A stretch of DNA of 64,000 bases, taken from the NCBI RefSeq assembly GCF_020085105.1, contig NC_058043.1, positions 15,285,167 through 15,349,166 on the forward strand, in the 5' to 3' direction. The stretch comes from Siniperca chuatsi (Eukaryota; Chordata; Actinopteri; Centrarchiformes; Sinipercidae). A program made the translations under genes and the position numbers. Below the pieces are notes generated by a model. It made no database searches, was not told the origin of the DNA, and was given only the letters and a program-made list of their open reading frames with translations. Positions 1 through 14,077 of this stretch are shown piece after piece (within the stretch, counting starts at the first letter, position 1; each line of letters starts with the position of its first letter).

Positions 1-2004
1 AGGAGAGCTTTTGCACCTGTGTTCCTCGCCTTTGTCCTTCTTGGTAAAGTTTTTGCAGCTCTTGCTGACACTCGGTTCATCCACTTCGGGGGACCTGTTA
101 TCACTGCAAAACCCAACACATTTAAGATCGATTGCGCAAGTGATGGAAGCAGGGGGATGTGTAGTGAGCGCCGACTTTACGCTTTAAAACACAGATGGCC
201 TCGACTGTTGTTTTGGCGTTTTTACATGCGCCAGATATTCAACCGAAGTCTGGAAGGTTTGAACTGACGGTTTCGCCACAGGAGCGCTTTACGCACCTTC
301 TTTAAAGGCTGTAAAAGAATGTGTTTTTATAGTCGCAATTGCCGCCCATATGCAAAAAGTACATTCAGTCCCGTACTTGACTGCCAAACACAGACGAGTT
401 AAGCGGACGGTCTGCTGCTGCAGAAGAAGTGCAGGACGCTTGTTGTGTTGCTCCGAAATCAGTTAATAAGCGACGAAACGACGTCGTGCGTCTCGTTTGG
501 CTTTAAATCGTTTCAACTAGGACGTAGATTTCTCAAATTACTCTGACTTCCTGCTTCAGTGCGGCCGTTTTGATAGGCTGTGTTGGCAATTAGTGTTTGG
601 CACATTCTTTACAGAGCTAGACGTTATGGTGAATGACCACCTTGGGACATTACCAACAGCCAACTTAAAGTTGACATTTATCGTTTACTCTCTTAATAAA
701 AAGTAAATCAATTAAGTAAATAGTAACGCTATTACTTTTAAGGAAATATAATATTATAAAAGGATACATTGTTTACAGTAGGCTAACATAGGGGCGCTGT
801 TAATCAGCCTATGATTCACTATGGGCTGAAAACAGTTAATCGATTATTCAAATAGTTGATCATCATAAAATTAATCTGCAACTATTTTGATCATTGATTA
901 ATCGTTTCTCATTTTTTAAGCAAAAAATGCCTACTATTCCCTAGGCTTAGATTCTCAAATGTAACGAATTGTTGCTTTCTTTGTATGTGATAGCAAACTA
1001 AATATCTTTTTGGTTTTGGACTGTTGGTCAAACGAAACAAGCAATTTGAAGATGTCACCTTGGGCTGTGGGAACTTGTTAGTGGCATTTTTCACTATTTT
1101 CTGACATTTCATCGGAGGTCTAGTTAAGTTAAGAAATTATCGACAGATTAAGACATTTTCTCGATAAATTGATTATTCATTTGTTCTGTAAAACGTCAGA
1201 AAATAACAGCAGCAAATGGTACCAGAAGCTGCTACCAGAGAAAGTTTGTTGAATGTTGAAAATGTATGTAAATGATTAATCGATTATGAAGATAGTTGCA
1301 GATACATTTTCTGTCGACTGACTAATCGGTTCATCAACTAATCGTTGCAGCTCTGAAGTTCACTATAGGCTGCAAACTCAGATTTGTCAATAGTTTGTCA
1401 TATTGTGGTGATTCTTTCCATTAAGGTTTTGCATGCAGTAGTTTTACAGTAAAAGTTGTAGCAGCATCAGCACACCTACAACATGCACAACCTCATTGAG
1501 AAATACCTCACAGAGGGCACATGGAAAGGCAGCGCACAGTACAGTAGATGCAGATTTTGGATGGTAGATTGAGTTGTGAATATCTGTGCTACTTTTAGTC
1601 GCTGGTCACCATTCTCATGTTTCCCTGCGATTGCCAGACCCCTGTCTGTGTTCCGATGAACCTGGTGTCAAGGCTTATGTATAAGCAGTTCCCACACTTG
1701 CTCTTGGAAAAGGGTCCTGTGTGATTCTGAATTATCTTTTTAATGATACATTAAGCACCGACTGAAACTCACTGTGGCAACTGTGCAAAAAGAAAACGAT
1801 TTGAAGTGGTATAATATAGCTGATAATCCTGAATTCTCCAAAGGTGATTGCTGCACTGCATTCAAAAGTAGCATTTTTCTTTTCACTTTTCTTTGCTCAC
1901 ATCTCCAGCTCCTGATACTCAGGTCTTCTCCTCTTTAAGCCCTCGAGGCCGCTCCTCCAGGCTTTGATGCCCACACTCTTTGAAGCAGGTGGACAGACGC
2001 AGGC
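1..2004. other. Upstream region of hmga2
   Basis: No convincing coding exon is visible here. The first ~600 bases are relatively GC-rich with scattered CpG and could belong to an upstream promoter or a 5' UTR exon of hmga2, but I cannot fix a transcription start. Bases 822-1356 are a hAT-like MITE, listed separately. A possible splice acceptor (pyrimidines then CAG near 1921) lies ~85 bases before the hmga2 ATG, so the first coding exon may be preceded by a non-coding exon. Confidence 0.4.
822..1356 (-). mobile_element. Non-autonomous hAT-like MITE, family A, copy 1
   Basis: The ends are imperfect inverted repeats of the type GGGCTG(C)AAACNNTTAATCGATTA, and the interior is rich in ATTAATCGATT motifs. 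The flanks ATTCACT (left) and GTTCACT (right) look like a degraded 8-bp target duplication. The same element in the opposite orientation lies at 51461-51813. Both carry the interior phrases 'aacagtccaaaac' and 'cccaaggtgat/ca'. It has no coding capacity. Confidence 0.75.
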
Positions 2005-5000
2005 ATGAGTGACAGTGGGACCAAAGAGCCGTCTCCCCAGCCGAGCACTGCCCAGTCACCTCCTGAGCCTCAGCGCAGGGGCAGGGGTCGGCCACGGAAA
2101 CAGCAGCAGGTAGGACTAGATGAATTTGATCAGCTCTGTCCTTGACCATAAGTCATTAAATATCAAATAGAAATTAAAAAAGGCATTCTAGTTGAGGATG
2201 TGTCTGTCTCCTGGCTGTATGCAAATGTTTTTCACTGGTTAGTTATTGGCTCCACATTTGATCTCTCCCTAAAGGAGCCTGTTGGACCTCCGACTCCAAA
2301 GCGACCGAGAGGACGACCTAAAGGCAGCAAGAACAAAGGCCCCAGAACTGCACTGAAGGTTCAAACTGATCAGAGTGTCTAAGATATTAAATAGTTATCT
2401 GAATTTCAATTTCAGAATTGTAACAGCACCTTGCTTCTGCACTATAGTACAACGATCTACATTGCCAGTCAGAACTTTTTGGACGGGTTAAATATTTATA
2501 CATTTTTGTTACATCACAAGAAATGTTGTTGAGATTTATTGCAAATATCCTTAGATACATTAGAAAATATTATAAGAAAGAAATAGTCATTAGTGAATTT
2601 GGGCCTATCTGTGACTTCTTACTTTAGTTGAAATGACTTCAATCTCTATCACCCCTGAAAAAGGAAACCAGTAACAGACAACATATTTGTCTTACAGTTG
2701 ATGGTAGTAGGTGTCTACAAGTTTATAAAGTACTTTATATGATCTTAACGGGTTTATCTTTCTGCATTAGATGCATCAGAGACTTTTCCATGTAATACGT
2801 CTTGAAATGCAAAGATTCATGTCTTTTGTAGGACACTATAAGACAGTCAGCAGTCATCATGAGGTCAAATGTCAGAAAAGACAAGCTGTTATTAAATCAG
2901 TGCAGTATTTGTGTCTCATGCTGCAGTGCTCAAAGATGGACTGGTCAGTGCAGAGTTAGCTGTTATTATTCTGAGGAATGAAAGATTGTCTTACAGAAAA
3001 ATGGCTATCACTATACATTTTCATTGTATGCTTTATACTTTTAATGCGCTACATTTCAGAGTTTACCATTTTACACACATTTTCTCATCTTCTAAATTAT
3101 TAAATAGTATTTTAACAGTATATTAAATAGTTGAAATTAGCTCCATGTTGACCGGTCCAGCTACAACAATAAAATTACCCTTACACACAAATGCATCAGT
3201 GATAATAATTCAATAATATATATAAAACTCTCTAAAAGGAGACATTTTGCATAACAAGCATTACTTTTGATACTTGAGTACATTGTGAAAGCAGGACTTT
3301 TACTTGTAGTGGACTATTTGTACATTGTTGTATTGCTACTTTTACTTAAAGGATCTGAATACTTCTACCTTATAACAATCATCAAGATCATTCTTACCAG
3401 TTGGATCTCATTTCCAATCAATTAAAAAATATTTCTAAATTCACTAATACCATAAAGAATAAAAGCTCAATTTTGTGTGCCATCAACGACAGCTATTAAA
3501 TGTAAGTGTACTGTACACTTGTGCAAACACGCACTCAGACACATCATTATCAGCAACATTGCTGCTTGCATAGTTATTGAAGAATTTGTTAGTACACAAA
3601 CAAATAAAAATACCCATTGTAGTTTGAGGAAGCCTGTTGTATCAGGAGGGAAAGTTGTTGCACTGCCCCTGCTGGGAGCTTTCCATTCAAACCAGGAGAT
3701 TTGCAGGAACTCCCTGTGCATTTGCAGCATGTAATAGATGTAAAACGCTGTGAATCAATTTATACAAATGTGGAAACATAACTTGTCTTGTTTATTTTGT
3801 TTTGTTGAGAGAGACTCAGAAGAGACTTTGAAGAAAAATGTAGTTTTCAGCTTTATCACTATTACTGGAGAAACACTTACTGTCAGGCAACTGAACTTGT
3901 TACAACTTGGAAGTTATTTCATGCCTGAGCCTGTAATTCGACATGCCAATCACACAAATCAATTGTTTGTGTTTTCAAATTTGGGAAAATTGAACATTTC
4001 TTCAAACAGTCCACAAACAAAAAAAGACATAAATATGTATACTTGTTGATATTTTACTATTTGATTGTTTAAAACCATTTTCTCTGGCTGTGAGAGTTCC
4101 TCATTTATGTTCAGATAGTCACACTGTGGAAGCTGATGCATGTGCAGGATTTTATTGAATATACAGCTGTGCAGGCACTGTTGACGTTTCAAGGGACATT
4201 TTGACTGAGGGGAAAAGACATTTCTGTTTCTGTTTATCACTAAGGAGTGTAGTTTTGTTGCAGTTGTTGACAGTGCCAACCATGCAGGCCATACAACTTG
4301 TGCTTGTAAAATTAAATCATAGTATTCCCAAATAACTTTTTTGGTAATACTAATAATAGTGTTACTACAATTTATAGAACAAAACCTCTGTAGCTCCTGA
4401 GAGAAATGTTCCCCATTGACCTGCAGAAGCTTTAGCAGTTGAAAATGGCTGCTGCCAAAGTCTCAAAAACTACAATACTCAAATGAAAACATATAAGGCC
4501 TTAATCTTAGATATTGTATGAGTATGACAGGAATGTTCAAATCTGTAACCTCCCTTTAACCATTCATCTGTTCTTTCTCAGAAAGTAGAGCCTGTTGGGG
4601 AGAGACGACCACGTGGGCGACCGAGGAAATGGGTATGGAGTAATCGTTGACAGTTAGAGACATCATGGAGTTGATTGTAAATGTATGTCCAAAGCCTCCA
4701 AGGTGTCTGCTGGAGCTGCACAGTCCTTGAGAGCGGCTTTTCCTTCATGCTTAATTAATTCTGTTCCCTCTCTTTCCACAGCCCCAGAAAGTAGTTCAAC
4801 AAGTAACTGAAGAGCAGCAGGTAAGGAATACAAAATCTTTAAAAGGGTAGTTGGGTGGTCCGGTTTTGTTTTGATGTGGCACTTTAAGCCACAGGTTTCC
4901 CGTGACTGAAAACGTATTTATGATTTAATTTAAATGTGTCTTTGGTTAAAATGACTGAAACAAGGTCTGTGTATATAAGATAAGCTCAAGACATTTTCAT

Positions 5001-7140
5001 GTTAAGCTACAGCAGGTTTGTTGCAGAATTTTATTACAAAGCATTAAATCCTTTTAGCCTCTAAGCATGTGCGCTCTTAATTTTATTTCCACTGCAGATT
5101 TACCAAATTATTTTTCACCTTTTTAAGGTTTTTTGTTTTGTTTTAAATGAGTTAGTATTGCATCAAACTGAAGCTGAAGTCACTTTAAGAGTTTGTGTCT
5201 ATGGAGGAATGCAACCCCTGCTTCAGTTGAACAGAAATCTCATTTTGTGTCACACGTTTACCTTTTGACTAATATCAGTTATGTTTATGGTGTAGGACTT
5301 GTAAAAGCAGAGCTGATTTGCAGAGATGATCTCATTTAACTATTCATGACTGTCATAAACTTGTCTTAAGCACAGAGCCCATGTTTAGCATCAAAACCAA
5401 ACTACATTCAAAAGCCCTTTGAACCCATTCTAGTGCTGCAGCCAACAAACTGTGGCCTTCATGATTCTAGTTGGACCACTGTGAACTTTTATATTCGCTC
5501 AGCTGCTGAGTTACTGAGAGGTGTTTCTAATATTTAGCTCACCTTCAGTGATATAAATGGGGTGGACAAAATATTAGAAACACCTCTCAGTATAAAACAA
5601 AACAATTCACCAGCACCACAAATTGCAGCCTCCAAAATGACCATAAAGTGGAATTAACACCTCTGTAAAATGGGTACATTTTATTAATAATGATGGTAGA
5701 GAGAGACAGACAAGAAACATCAAGAGAGAGAGGTCCTCATCTTAGCCACCAAGCTACCAGGTTGTTGTATTAGAATGCATTAGTTTTAGCTAGGTGTACC
5801 AAGTCATTTTTAGACTTATATATTATATATATATATAATATATATTATTGCTTTTCACACATAAACATTGATACTCATTGATTTATCTGTATATCTTATG
5901 AAAGTGATATGCTTTCACTAGTTCAGTATGTACTGTGTAACCATACGTGGAGGAAGGGGAGTCGATAGGATGTTCCTCTGCCTACCTCAAAGCTATTCTT
6001 CAGCAGTTTACATTTGTCTTTTCTCATAGCATTTAGTGTGCCTTAATGCAACACTCTACTAGTCTAAACTACTACAGCTTCCACGCTCTGGCAAACACCA
6101 CTATAACCACGAACCCAACACAGAGAGACTTAAGAAAAGGCCTCTTTCCTCAGGTCATCAGGATGGTGTACATTGCACATTGTCTACAGCGAATCCTTTG
6201 CACTGCCCTGCACATTGCATATTTGCACGTGTCACATGTTTTTCACACTAGACTTTTAGCACAACATTAGGATCACACGCCACATTGCATTTCACTACAT
6301 ATTTACTTGTGTATGTCAGAAATAGACCTTTGGATCCTAGTACACTATGTATTATCAGCAAATATTAAACTACTAAAATTGCTGTTGCTTTGGCACATTT
6401 GATGTAAATAGTAAAAGAACCAATGCACATGTTCCTTGTGCTTTACGTAAACTGACTTCATGAGGATATGACGAGTTCTTGGAAATGCACAGATGTCAGT
6501 GTTGAATTCCCCAGATACACCTCCAGACATCCTTTCGTGACATCCAGTTTTGGTGAATATACGCCCAAGTGTTTCTGAGAAACTTTGGTTCTTTTAGCCA
6601 TCTTGTTCATATTTCAAACAAAAGCATTGCACAATAGTCGTCACCAAAGCAGTTCTCTTGATGCCCCACATCTGCCTTATCGCATCCTCTCCACTGAGCA
6701 GTTTGTCAAAGATGCTTCAAGAACTGAAACCATTGAGACAGACTCCCTTTCTCAGACACACGCACACGAAGGGGAAGAATGAGTCAATATAGAGAGGGGA
6801 AACCTGATCTAACTGTTCTCTTCCTCTGTCTTCTTGGTTTCCTGACATAACTGTCGTCTTCCTCACATTTCTAGGTCTGACAGCTGGACGTACGTCCCCG
6901 CACGCAATTACTCAATTAAATGTTAACACTCATTCTTGTATTCTCGAGCTCTTTCTAGTATTGATTCATTACTTTGCGCATAATGAATCACTTGACTGAA
7001 AGAGATAAAACAATGACAGACAAAGTGACAGTGGTTTTGGTCCCCTGCTGTTCCAGGGCCCTTCAGAAGAGGCTGAGGAGGGTCCCTCACAGCTCGAGCC
7101 CTCGTCATCTCAGGTTCCAGTGCAGGAGGAAGGGGAGTAG
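2005..7140 (+). CDS. hmga2: High mobility group AT-hook protein 2 (HMGA2)
   Basis: A small nuclear architectural protein that binds the minor groove of AT-rich DNA and modulates enhanceosome assembly and growth. Five coding exons join in frame: 2005-2109, 2275-2358, 4582-4632, 4782-4820 and 7057-7140, giving 120 residues. Three AT-hooks are visible: GRGRPRK (exon 1), KRPRGRPKGSKNK (exon 2) and RRPRGRPRKW (exon 3). Exon 4 (PQKVVQ...) and an acidic tail (exon 5) follow. The RKW/PQ exon junction and the five-exon layout are typical of HMGA2 rather than HMGA1. The start ATG opens MSDSGTKEPSPQPST. Exons 1, 2, 3 and 4 end in GT donors (GTAGGA, GTTCAA, GTATGG, GTAAGG); the exon 2 donor is weak. A partial copy of the last-exon end lies in intron 4 at 5944-5991. 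Confidence 0.95.
2440..4581. other. hmga2 intron 2, non-coding
   Basis: Intron 2 runs from 2359 to 4581. It holds a partial family-B MITE (about 3060-3371) and otherwise AT-rich sequence with no supported exon. The short open frames here have no recognisable protein similarity and no splice context. Confidence 0.6.
3060..3371 (+). mobile_element. MITE family B, partial copy 1 (3' half)
   Basis: The phrases 'acttttgatacttgagtaca', 'gcaggacttttacttgta' and 'gctacttttacttaaaggat' match the 3' half of the elements at about 41915-42612 and 61592-62140. The 5' half, with its ACTTTACTTGAGTA phrase, is missing. It is non-coding and lies inside hmga2 intron 2. Confidence 0.7.
5440..5810 (+). mobile_element. 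Diverged MITE family C, copy 1, containing a perfect 23-bp inverted repeat
   Basis: Arms at 5513-5535 and 5569-5591 are perfect inverted complements (ACTGAGAGGTGTTTCTAATA plus TTT) separated by 33 bases. The 3' part, 'gcattagttttagctaggtgtacc', resembles the 3' end of the better-preserved copy at 38776-39149 and of the relic at 35270-35530. The outer terminal repeat has largely decayed here. It sits in hmga2 intron 4. Confidence 0.6.
5944..5991 (+). pseudogene. Partial duplicate of the hmga2 last-exon end with a let-7 match
   Basis: The segment reads GGAGGAAGGGGAGT-C-GATAGGATG, then about 18 bases ending CTACCTCAA. The true last exon at 7124-7167 reads the same with A in place of C, which makes the TAG stop. 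About 46 bases align at roughly 85% identity by eye, spanning the last codons, the stop position and the first let-7 seed match (CTACCTCA at 5982-5989 here, 7158-7165 in the exon). No convincing acceptor precedes it, so it looks like a tandem duplication relic rather than a used exon. Confidence 0.65.
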
Positions 7141-7157
7141 ATAGGATGCCTTTCTAC

Positions 7158-7165
7158 CTACCTCA
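7158..7165 (+). promoter_or_regulatory. let-7 seed match (8-mer) in hmga2 3' UTR, site 1
   Basis: CTACCTCA, the full 8-mer complement of the let-7 seed with the A opposite position 1, lies 17 bases after the hmga2 stop codon. Human HMGA2 also has a let-7 site just after its stop, and repression of HMGA2 by let-7 is well established. Confidence 0.75.
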
Positions 7166-7374
7166 AGGTTTGGCCTCAAACAAACAGGGGTACAGTCTGA
7201 CTCCTATCTGGGATGGGGATTCAGGAACACACAAACACACACCCACACACACAAAAAAGTCATTGTCGACAGTGGTTTCTTCTCCTGATCCGATACTGTA
7301 CCCTGGTTTTGTTGGTTCACTATAAGAGTTTGTTTTAACATCGAAGAATTTGATTTTTGGATATGGCTTTTTTT

Positions 7375-7782
7375 AAGGGAATAGTTTGACACTTATTTAC
7401 TTTCCTGCTGTGAGTTAGATGAGAAGATTGATGCCACTCTCATGTCTGTAAGGTAAATGTTAACCTACTGCCAGCAGCAGCAGCTGATTAGCTTAGCATA
7501 GCACAAAGACTGGAAACAGGGAAACAGCTAGCGCGGCTCTGTCCAAAGGTAACAAAATCCTATTCAATCTTCTCAAGATCTCAATTTTTGTTTTTATGGG
7601 GGCTTTGAGTTTTAGAAGTGTTGGTCATGGGTTTTGTTACCTTGGGACAGAGCTAGGCTAACTGTTTCCAGTCTTTATGCTAAGCTATGCTAACCATTTT
7701 CCATAGTATCAATCTTCTCATCTAACTCTAGACAAGAAAGCTAAGAAACGAATTTCACAAAATGACCAACTATTCCTTTAAG
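7375..7782 (+). mobile_element. MITE with AGGGAATAGTTTGACA-type inverted ends
   Basis: The left end 'aagggaatagtttgacactta' and the right end 'gaccaactattccttta' are imperfect inverted complements. The interior includes 'gcttagcatagcacaaagac' and a mirrored 'agtctttatgctaagctatg', so the whole element can fold as a long hairpin. I know this type as a common non-autonomous DNA element in fish genomes. It lies in the hmga2 3' UTR. Confidence 0.75.
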
Positions 7783-7800
7783 GATGCCTGCTCTCCCTGA

Positions 7801-7846
<46 letters not shown>

Positions 7847-8007
7847 ACACATGTTGCTACATAGTGAGGACTGAAACACTTCAAAGGGCTGTTTGAAGGT
7901 TAAGACTTGGTTTTAAGGGTTAGGGTTAGGCATTTAGTTGTGATGATTAGGGTAAGGGGCTAGGGAATGCATTATGTCAATGATGGTCCTCACAAAGATA
8001 GAAGTAC

Positions 8008-8054
<47 letters not shown>
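7801..8054 (+). repeat. TG-microsatellite-flanked repeat with GGTTAGGGTTAGG core
   Basis: A unique block (about 7843-8010) is bracketed by (TG)n tracts at 7804-7842 and 8012-8054. It contains 'agtgaggac' near the left and 'ggtcctcac' near the right, forming an inverted pair. It also carries the telomere-like AGGGTTAGGGTTAGG, but only two units, so this is not an interstitial telomere array. Confidence 0.7.
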
Positions 8055-8055
<1 letters not shown>

Positions 8056-8726
8056 AAGGGGTTGCAGGCTAAAATGAAAGGGGGCATTCAAGAAAAAAGG
8101 AACCAAACTAAACCGTTTTATTGAAACATGTTTCTAAATCAAGCGTCATGAATCCTCATATGAAATGGGAGCAAGACGGTGACATTTTTAGCAATGTTAC
8201 AATATAAACATGGTGCGCTGAAGTCATTATTATGAAAGTAGAAGTGAAAGGTTTTATTCCAAAATGAAATATCCAATTTGGGAGGGGAGAAATGTCTTAC
8301 GTTCTTTGCTCAGATTAAAAAATGCATAGGATTACATCGCTCAAATGTCAATGTAAGCGAGAGTACAGTATTCAGATTAATAACTTCTGTGAAATCCTTT
8401 TATTTTCCTTCCAACCAGCAGAAAAAAGCACCCAAAGGTTTAAATGGATGTCTCATTTTGGAAAGAAACCCTTCATATATACTTTAGTCAACAACAGTGT
8501 TGATGTGTCATTTTACCACACTCAGGATTTTACTATTACAGTGCTTTTACACCATATTGAAACCTCAGGTACAAAACTATTCAGGAACATGTTGTCAGTC
8601 TACTCAGTGATAATTATTGTGCTGTGTTTGTTGTGCACTTCTGATCTGTATTTGACATTACCATTATGCCTTGACACAAAGACCTCATTTAAACCTCAGT
8701 TGCCCTCAGTTTCTTAATCTCTCATT

Positions 8727-8734
8727 CTACCTCA
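8727..8734 (+). promoter_or_regulatory. let-7 seed match (8-mer) in hmga2 3' UTR, site 2
   Basis: A second CTACCTCA, in a pyrimidine-rich stretch just upstream of the long CA microsatellite. A third, 7-mer match (CTACCTC) is at 10101-10107. Confidence 0.65.
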
Positions 8735-8792
8735 GTAACACAAAAGACAGATGGTCTCCCACAAAGTTATTCTCCACTCCCTCAGCAGCAAC

Positions 8793-8793
<1 letters not shown>

Positions 8794-8880
<87 letters not shown>
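8794..8880 (+). repeat. (CA)n microsatellite
   Basis: About 43 uninterrupted CA units within the hmga2 3' UTR. Open frames across it are artefacts of the dinucleotide repeat. Confidence 0.95.
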
Positions 8881-8883
<3 letters not shown>

Positions 8884-9721
8884 TCATGTGCAGATATACA
8901 ACACAGACAGGCAAAGGGTTTACATATCAACACACAGAAGCAGACAGTACACTCCAGCAGAGGATTTTACTATCGGTGTACAAATAAAAGCATCAGTGTC
9001 ATTTCTTTAAAAGAACTGTATTTGTTAAAAGCTGAAGTGAGACATGATTTGTTCTCCTGGGAAATAAAATGCAGCAAATAGTTTACAACAACTTGATGAA
9101 ATACTTGCTTTTTAGGGTGTAGTTCCTTATGAAATACTTGTTTTTTGGGTCGCTTACTCCTTTCTCATTTTTACTACATCATGTATTTTCTGATTCTTAC
9201 ACTGTAAATTGTATGTGTGACATTCTTAATTCATGTGATTTGAAAGGAAAGGCAGCAAATAACCACACAGTGCTGAAATACATGACAGTTATGGAAAACA
9301 ACAAGATAACATCACCACAGTTACCTTGTAGGAAAATTGCCAGATAAATTGTGGGTAATTAATTAATATTAAACACTGCATCAGTAACCCTGTCTTTATT
9401 TGAGAGAAAAAAGGACCGAAGTTGCTCCTTCCTTTCCTATTTGGCTATTAAAAGTGAAGCTATAACTTTTGGTGAAACAGAAGCACAAGTACAAATGAGT
9501 TATAAAGTCAGCGAACTGACTCAGTAACATTGTGTATTAAGTGACATCTATCTAAAGTTTGCTAACATTAACTACCACACGTTACTGGTCATACATTACC
9601 AGACCAAGTGAGGCTGCAGCAAGAAAAACCCATGATTGTATTGAACTGAGGGTGTGTTTTACTGCTCATTAATTAAATGTTTTATTTGTGGTTCTTTACT
9701 CAAAAGTCACATAATCTTGCC

Positions 9722-9840
9722 TTAAAGGATCAGTTCACCCAAATTACAAAAAAACATTCTCATTTACCTCTAGTGGTATCCAGCCATGCAGATTTTTTAG
9801 TTTTTTTTTATTTCTGCATTTAAACTGACAGTCTGTTGCA
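9722..9840 (+). mobile_element. MITE end fragment (AAAGGATCAGTTCACCCAAA type)
   Basis: The sequence beginning 'aaaggatcagttcacccaaa' and continuing 'ctctagtggtatccagccat' is a phrase I know from a widespread fish MITE. Only this end is visible. Confidence 0.6.
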
Positions 9841-10650
9841 AACACTTCAACTTCTTCAAGACATTTTCAACATGAATCACATAATAGCTGTTTTACATTA
9901 CTTGAATATCACCCATCATTTACTGTATATATCAAGTGTTTCTTCCACCTTATTTTTTAATCACTGATATGTTGTATCCCAATAATTTGATGTATTTCAG
10001 CATTGTTGAATACATTGCTGCCAGAGGAGCTTAAAACATTTACAGACAGGTATGTTTTCTTGTTCAACTGCATTGACTTTACTATTTTTTGCCCTCTGGA
10101 CTACCTCTGAAAACTAACAAGCCTGGGACATCTCTGAGGAAATGTTTGGTTAGTTGTGCCTAACTTTTTCCATCAGACCTACAGGCGATGTGGATCATGA
10201 AATCTTGAAATAACTGTCAAACTAGTACTGTTGTAGTCCGCTCATCTCATCTCACTACATTCATATCACCATAATGAATGGAAGTCAGCCTGAAGGGTGC
10301 CTCTTAATTTAACTAAGGCTGAGTCAATGTTTGTTATTTTACACGAGCTGTGTCTGGATATTTACTCTCTATATGGGGACAATGTTGTTTTGTGATCTTA
10401 CTGATAGTGTTATAGTTACATACAGTACTTGATCCATTTTCAACTATTGAAAAGTTGAAGTGTAACTTGATAAATCATCTTTTATGCCTTACTTTTAACA
10501 CCATTTTGTAGTTATGTTATTGATGTGTCCTCATCCACTTCATTAATACAGCTCACAAACCTGTGATATATATTTTATGATTCTTTACTATGTGATTTGT
10601 GTTATTCTGCTCTTTTATCGCTTATCAATAAAATATCCCACCTAACAACT

Positions 10651-11250
10651 CTCTTTTGTTATAGATTTGTACAACAAAACCCTTTTGTTCAAATTGGTTT
10701 AAATAGTTTTAATGTATACAGACGGAAACAATCCTTCATTGCTCAATAAAGAAGAAACAAAATAAGGAGGGACAGTTCACTTAAGGATTGTAACACATGT
10801 ACAAGCTCGTCAAAGATGTAAGACCACAAAATCAATATAACACATATTTACACTTCTTTCTTAACAAACATGGAAGTAGATATTGAAGCTCAGAAGAACT
10901 TCACTGACAAGCTACCAAACATTTTAACAGCAATGACACAACATGATTCAAGAAAAGTGCATCATTTGTGCGCCAAATGATAACAGTGCAAGATCATACG
11001 TGATGCTTCCTGTTACGCTCCCTTATCATACATGCACCCTACGTTTGTTTAGTTTTTAGTTGTTTTTTTTTCATAATTTGAAAACGACTGACATTTGACG
11101 TAGTGTGTTGTAGTGATGAAAACGTTCACCAAAGCTCCAGTTGTTCCCAAAAAGTCCAGGTGTCCCTTTGTTTTCCTTCCTGAGCGACAGTCTATATGTC
11201 GATGAGGCCAGTGGCCCCGCGAACTGAAATCAACTAATGGAAGAGAGCTG
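10651..11250. other. Intergenic region between hmga2 and the C3orf18 orthologue, including the latter's 3' UTR
   Basis: The two genes converge here. No coding exon is visible. Part of the interval just below 11251 must be 3' UTR of the minus-strand gene. Confidence 0.5.

Positions 11251-14077
<2,827 letters not shown>

Larger units (their letters stand above)
7141..10650 (+). other. hmga2 3' UTR (probable extent)
   Basis: No other gene is visible before the C3orf18 orthologue. Candidate poly(A) signals AATAAA occur near 9064 and at about 10627 (ATCAATAAAATA), the latter fitting a long HMGA2-type 3' UTR. let-7 seed matches lie at 7158-7165, 8727-8734 and 10101-10107. The UTR is interrupted by a MITE (7375-7782), a TG-flanked repeat (7801-8054), a long CA tract (8794-8880) and another MITE end (9722-9840). 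The true 3' end is inferred. Confidence 0.6.

Noticed and set aside
2005-7140. Assignment as hmga1 rather than hmga2
   Set aside because: The RKW end of exon 3, the PQKVVQ exon 4 and the let-7 sites are HMGA2-type; HMGA1 has RGRPKKLEKEEEEG at this position.
7915-7935. Possible interstitial telomere repeat
   Set aside because: Only two TTAGGG-like units, and they belong to a wider TG-flanked repeat.
8671-9081. 136-codon frame across the CA microsatellite, and matching minus-strand frames
   Set aside because: His-Thr or Cys-Val runs produced by the dinucleotide repeat; no real protein features.
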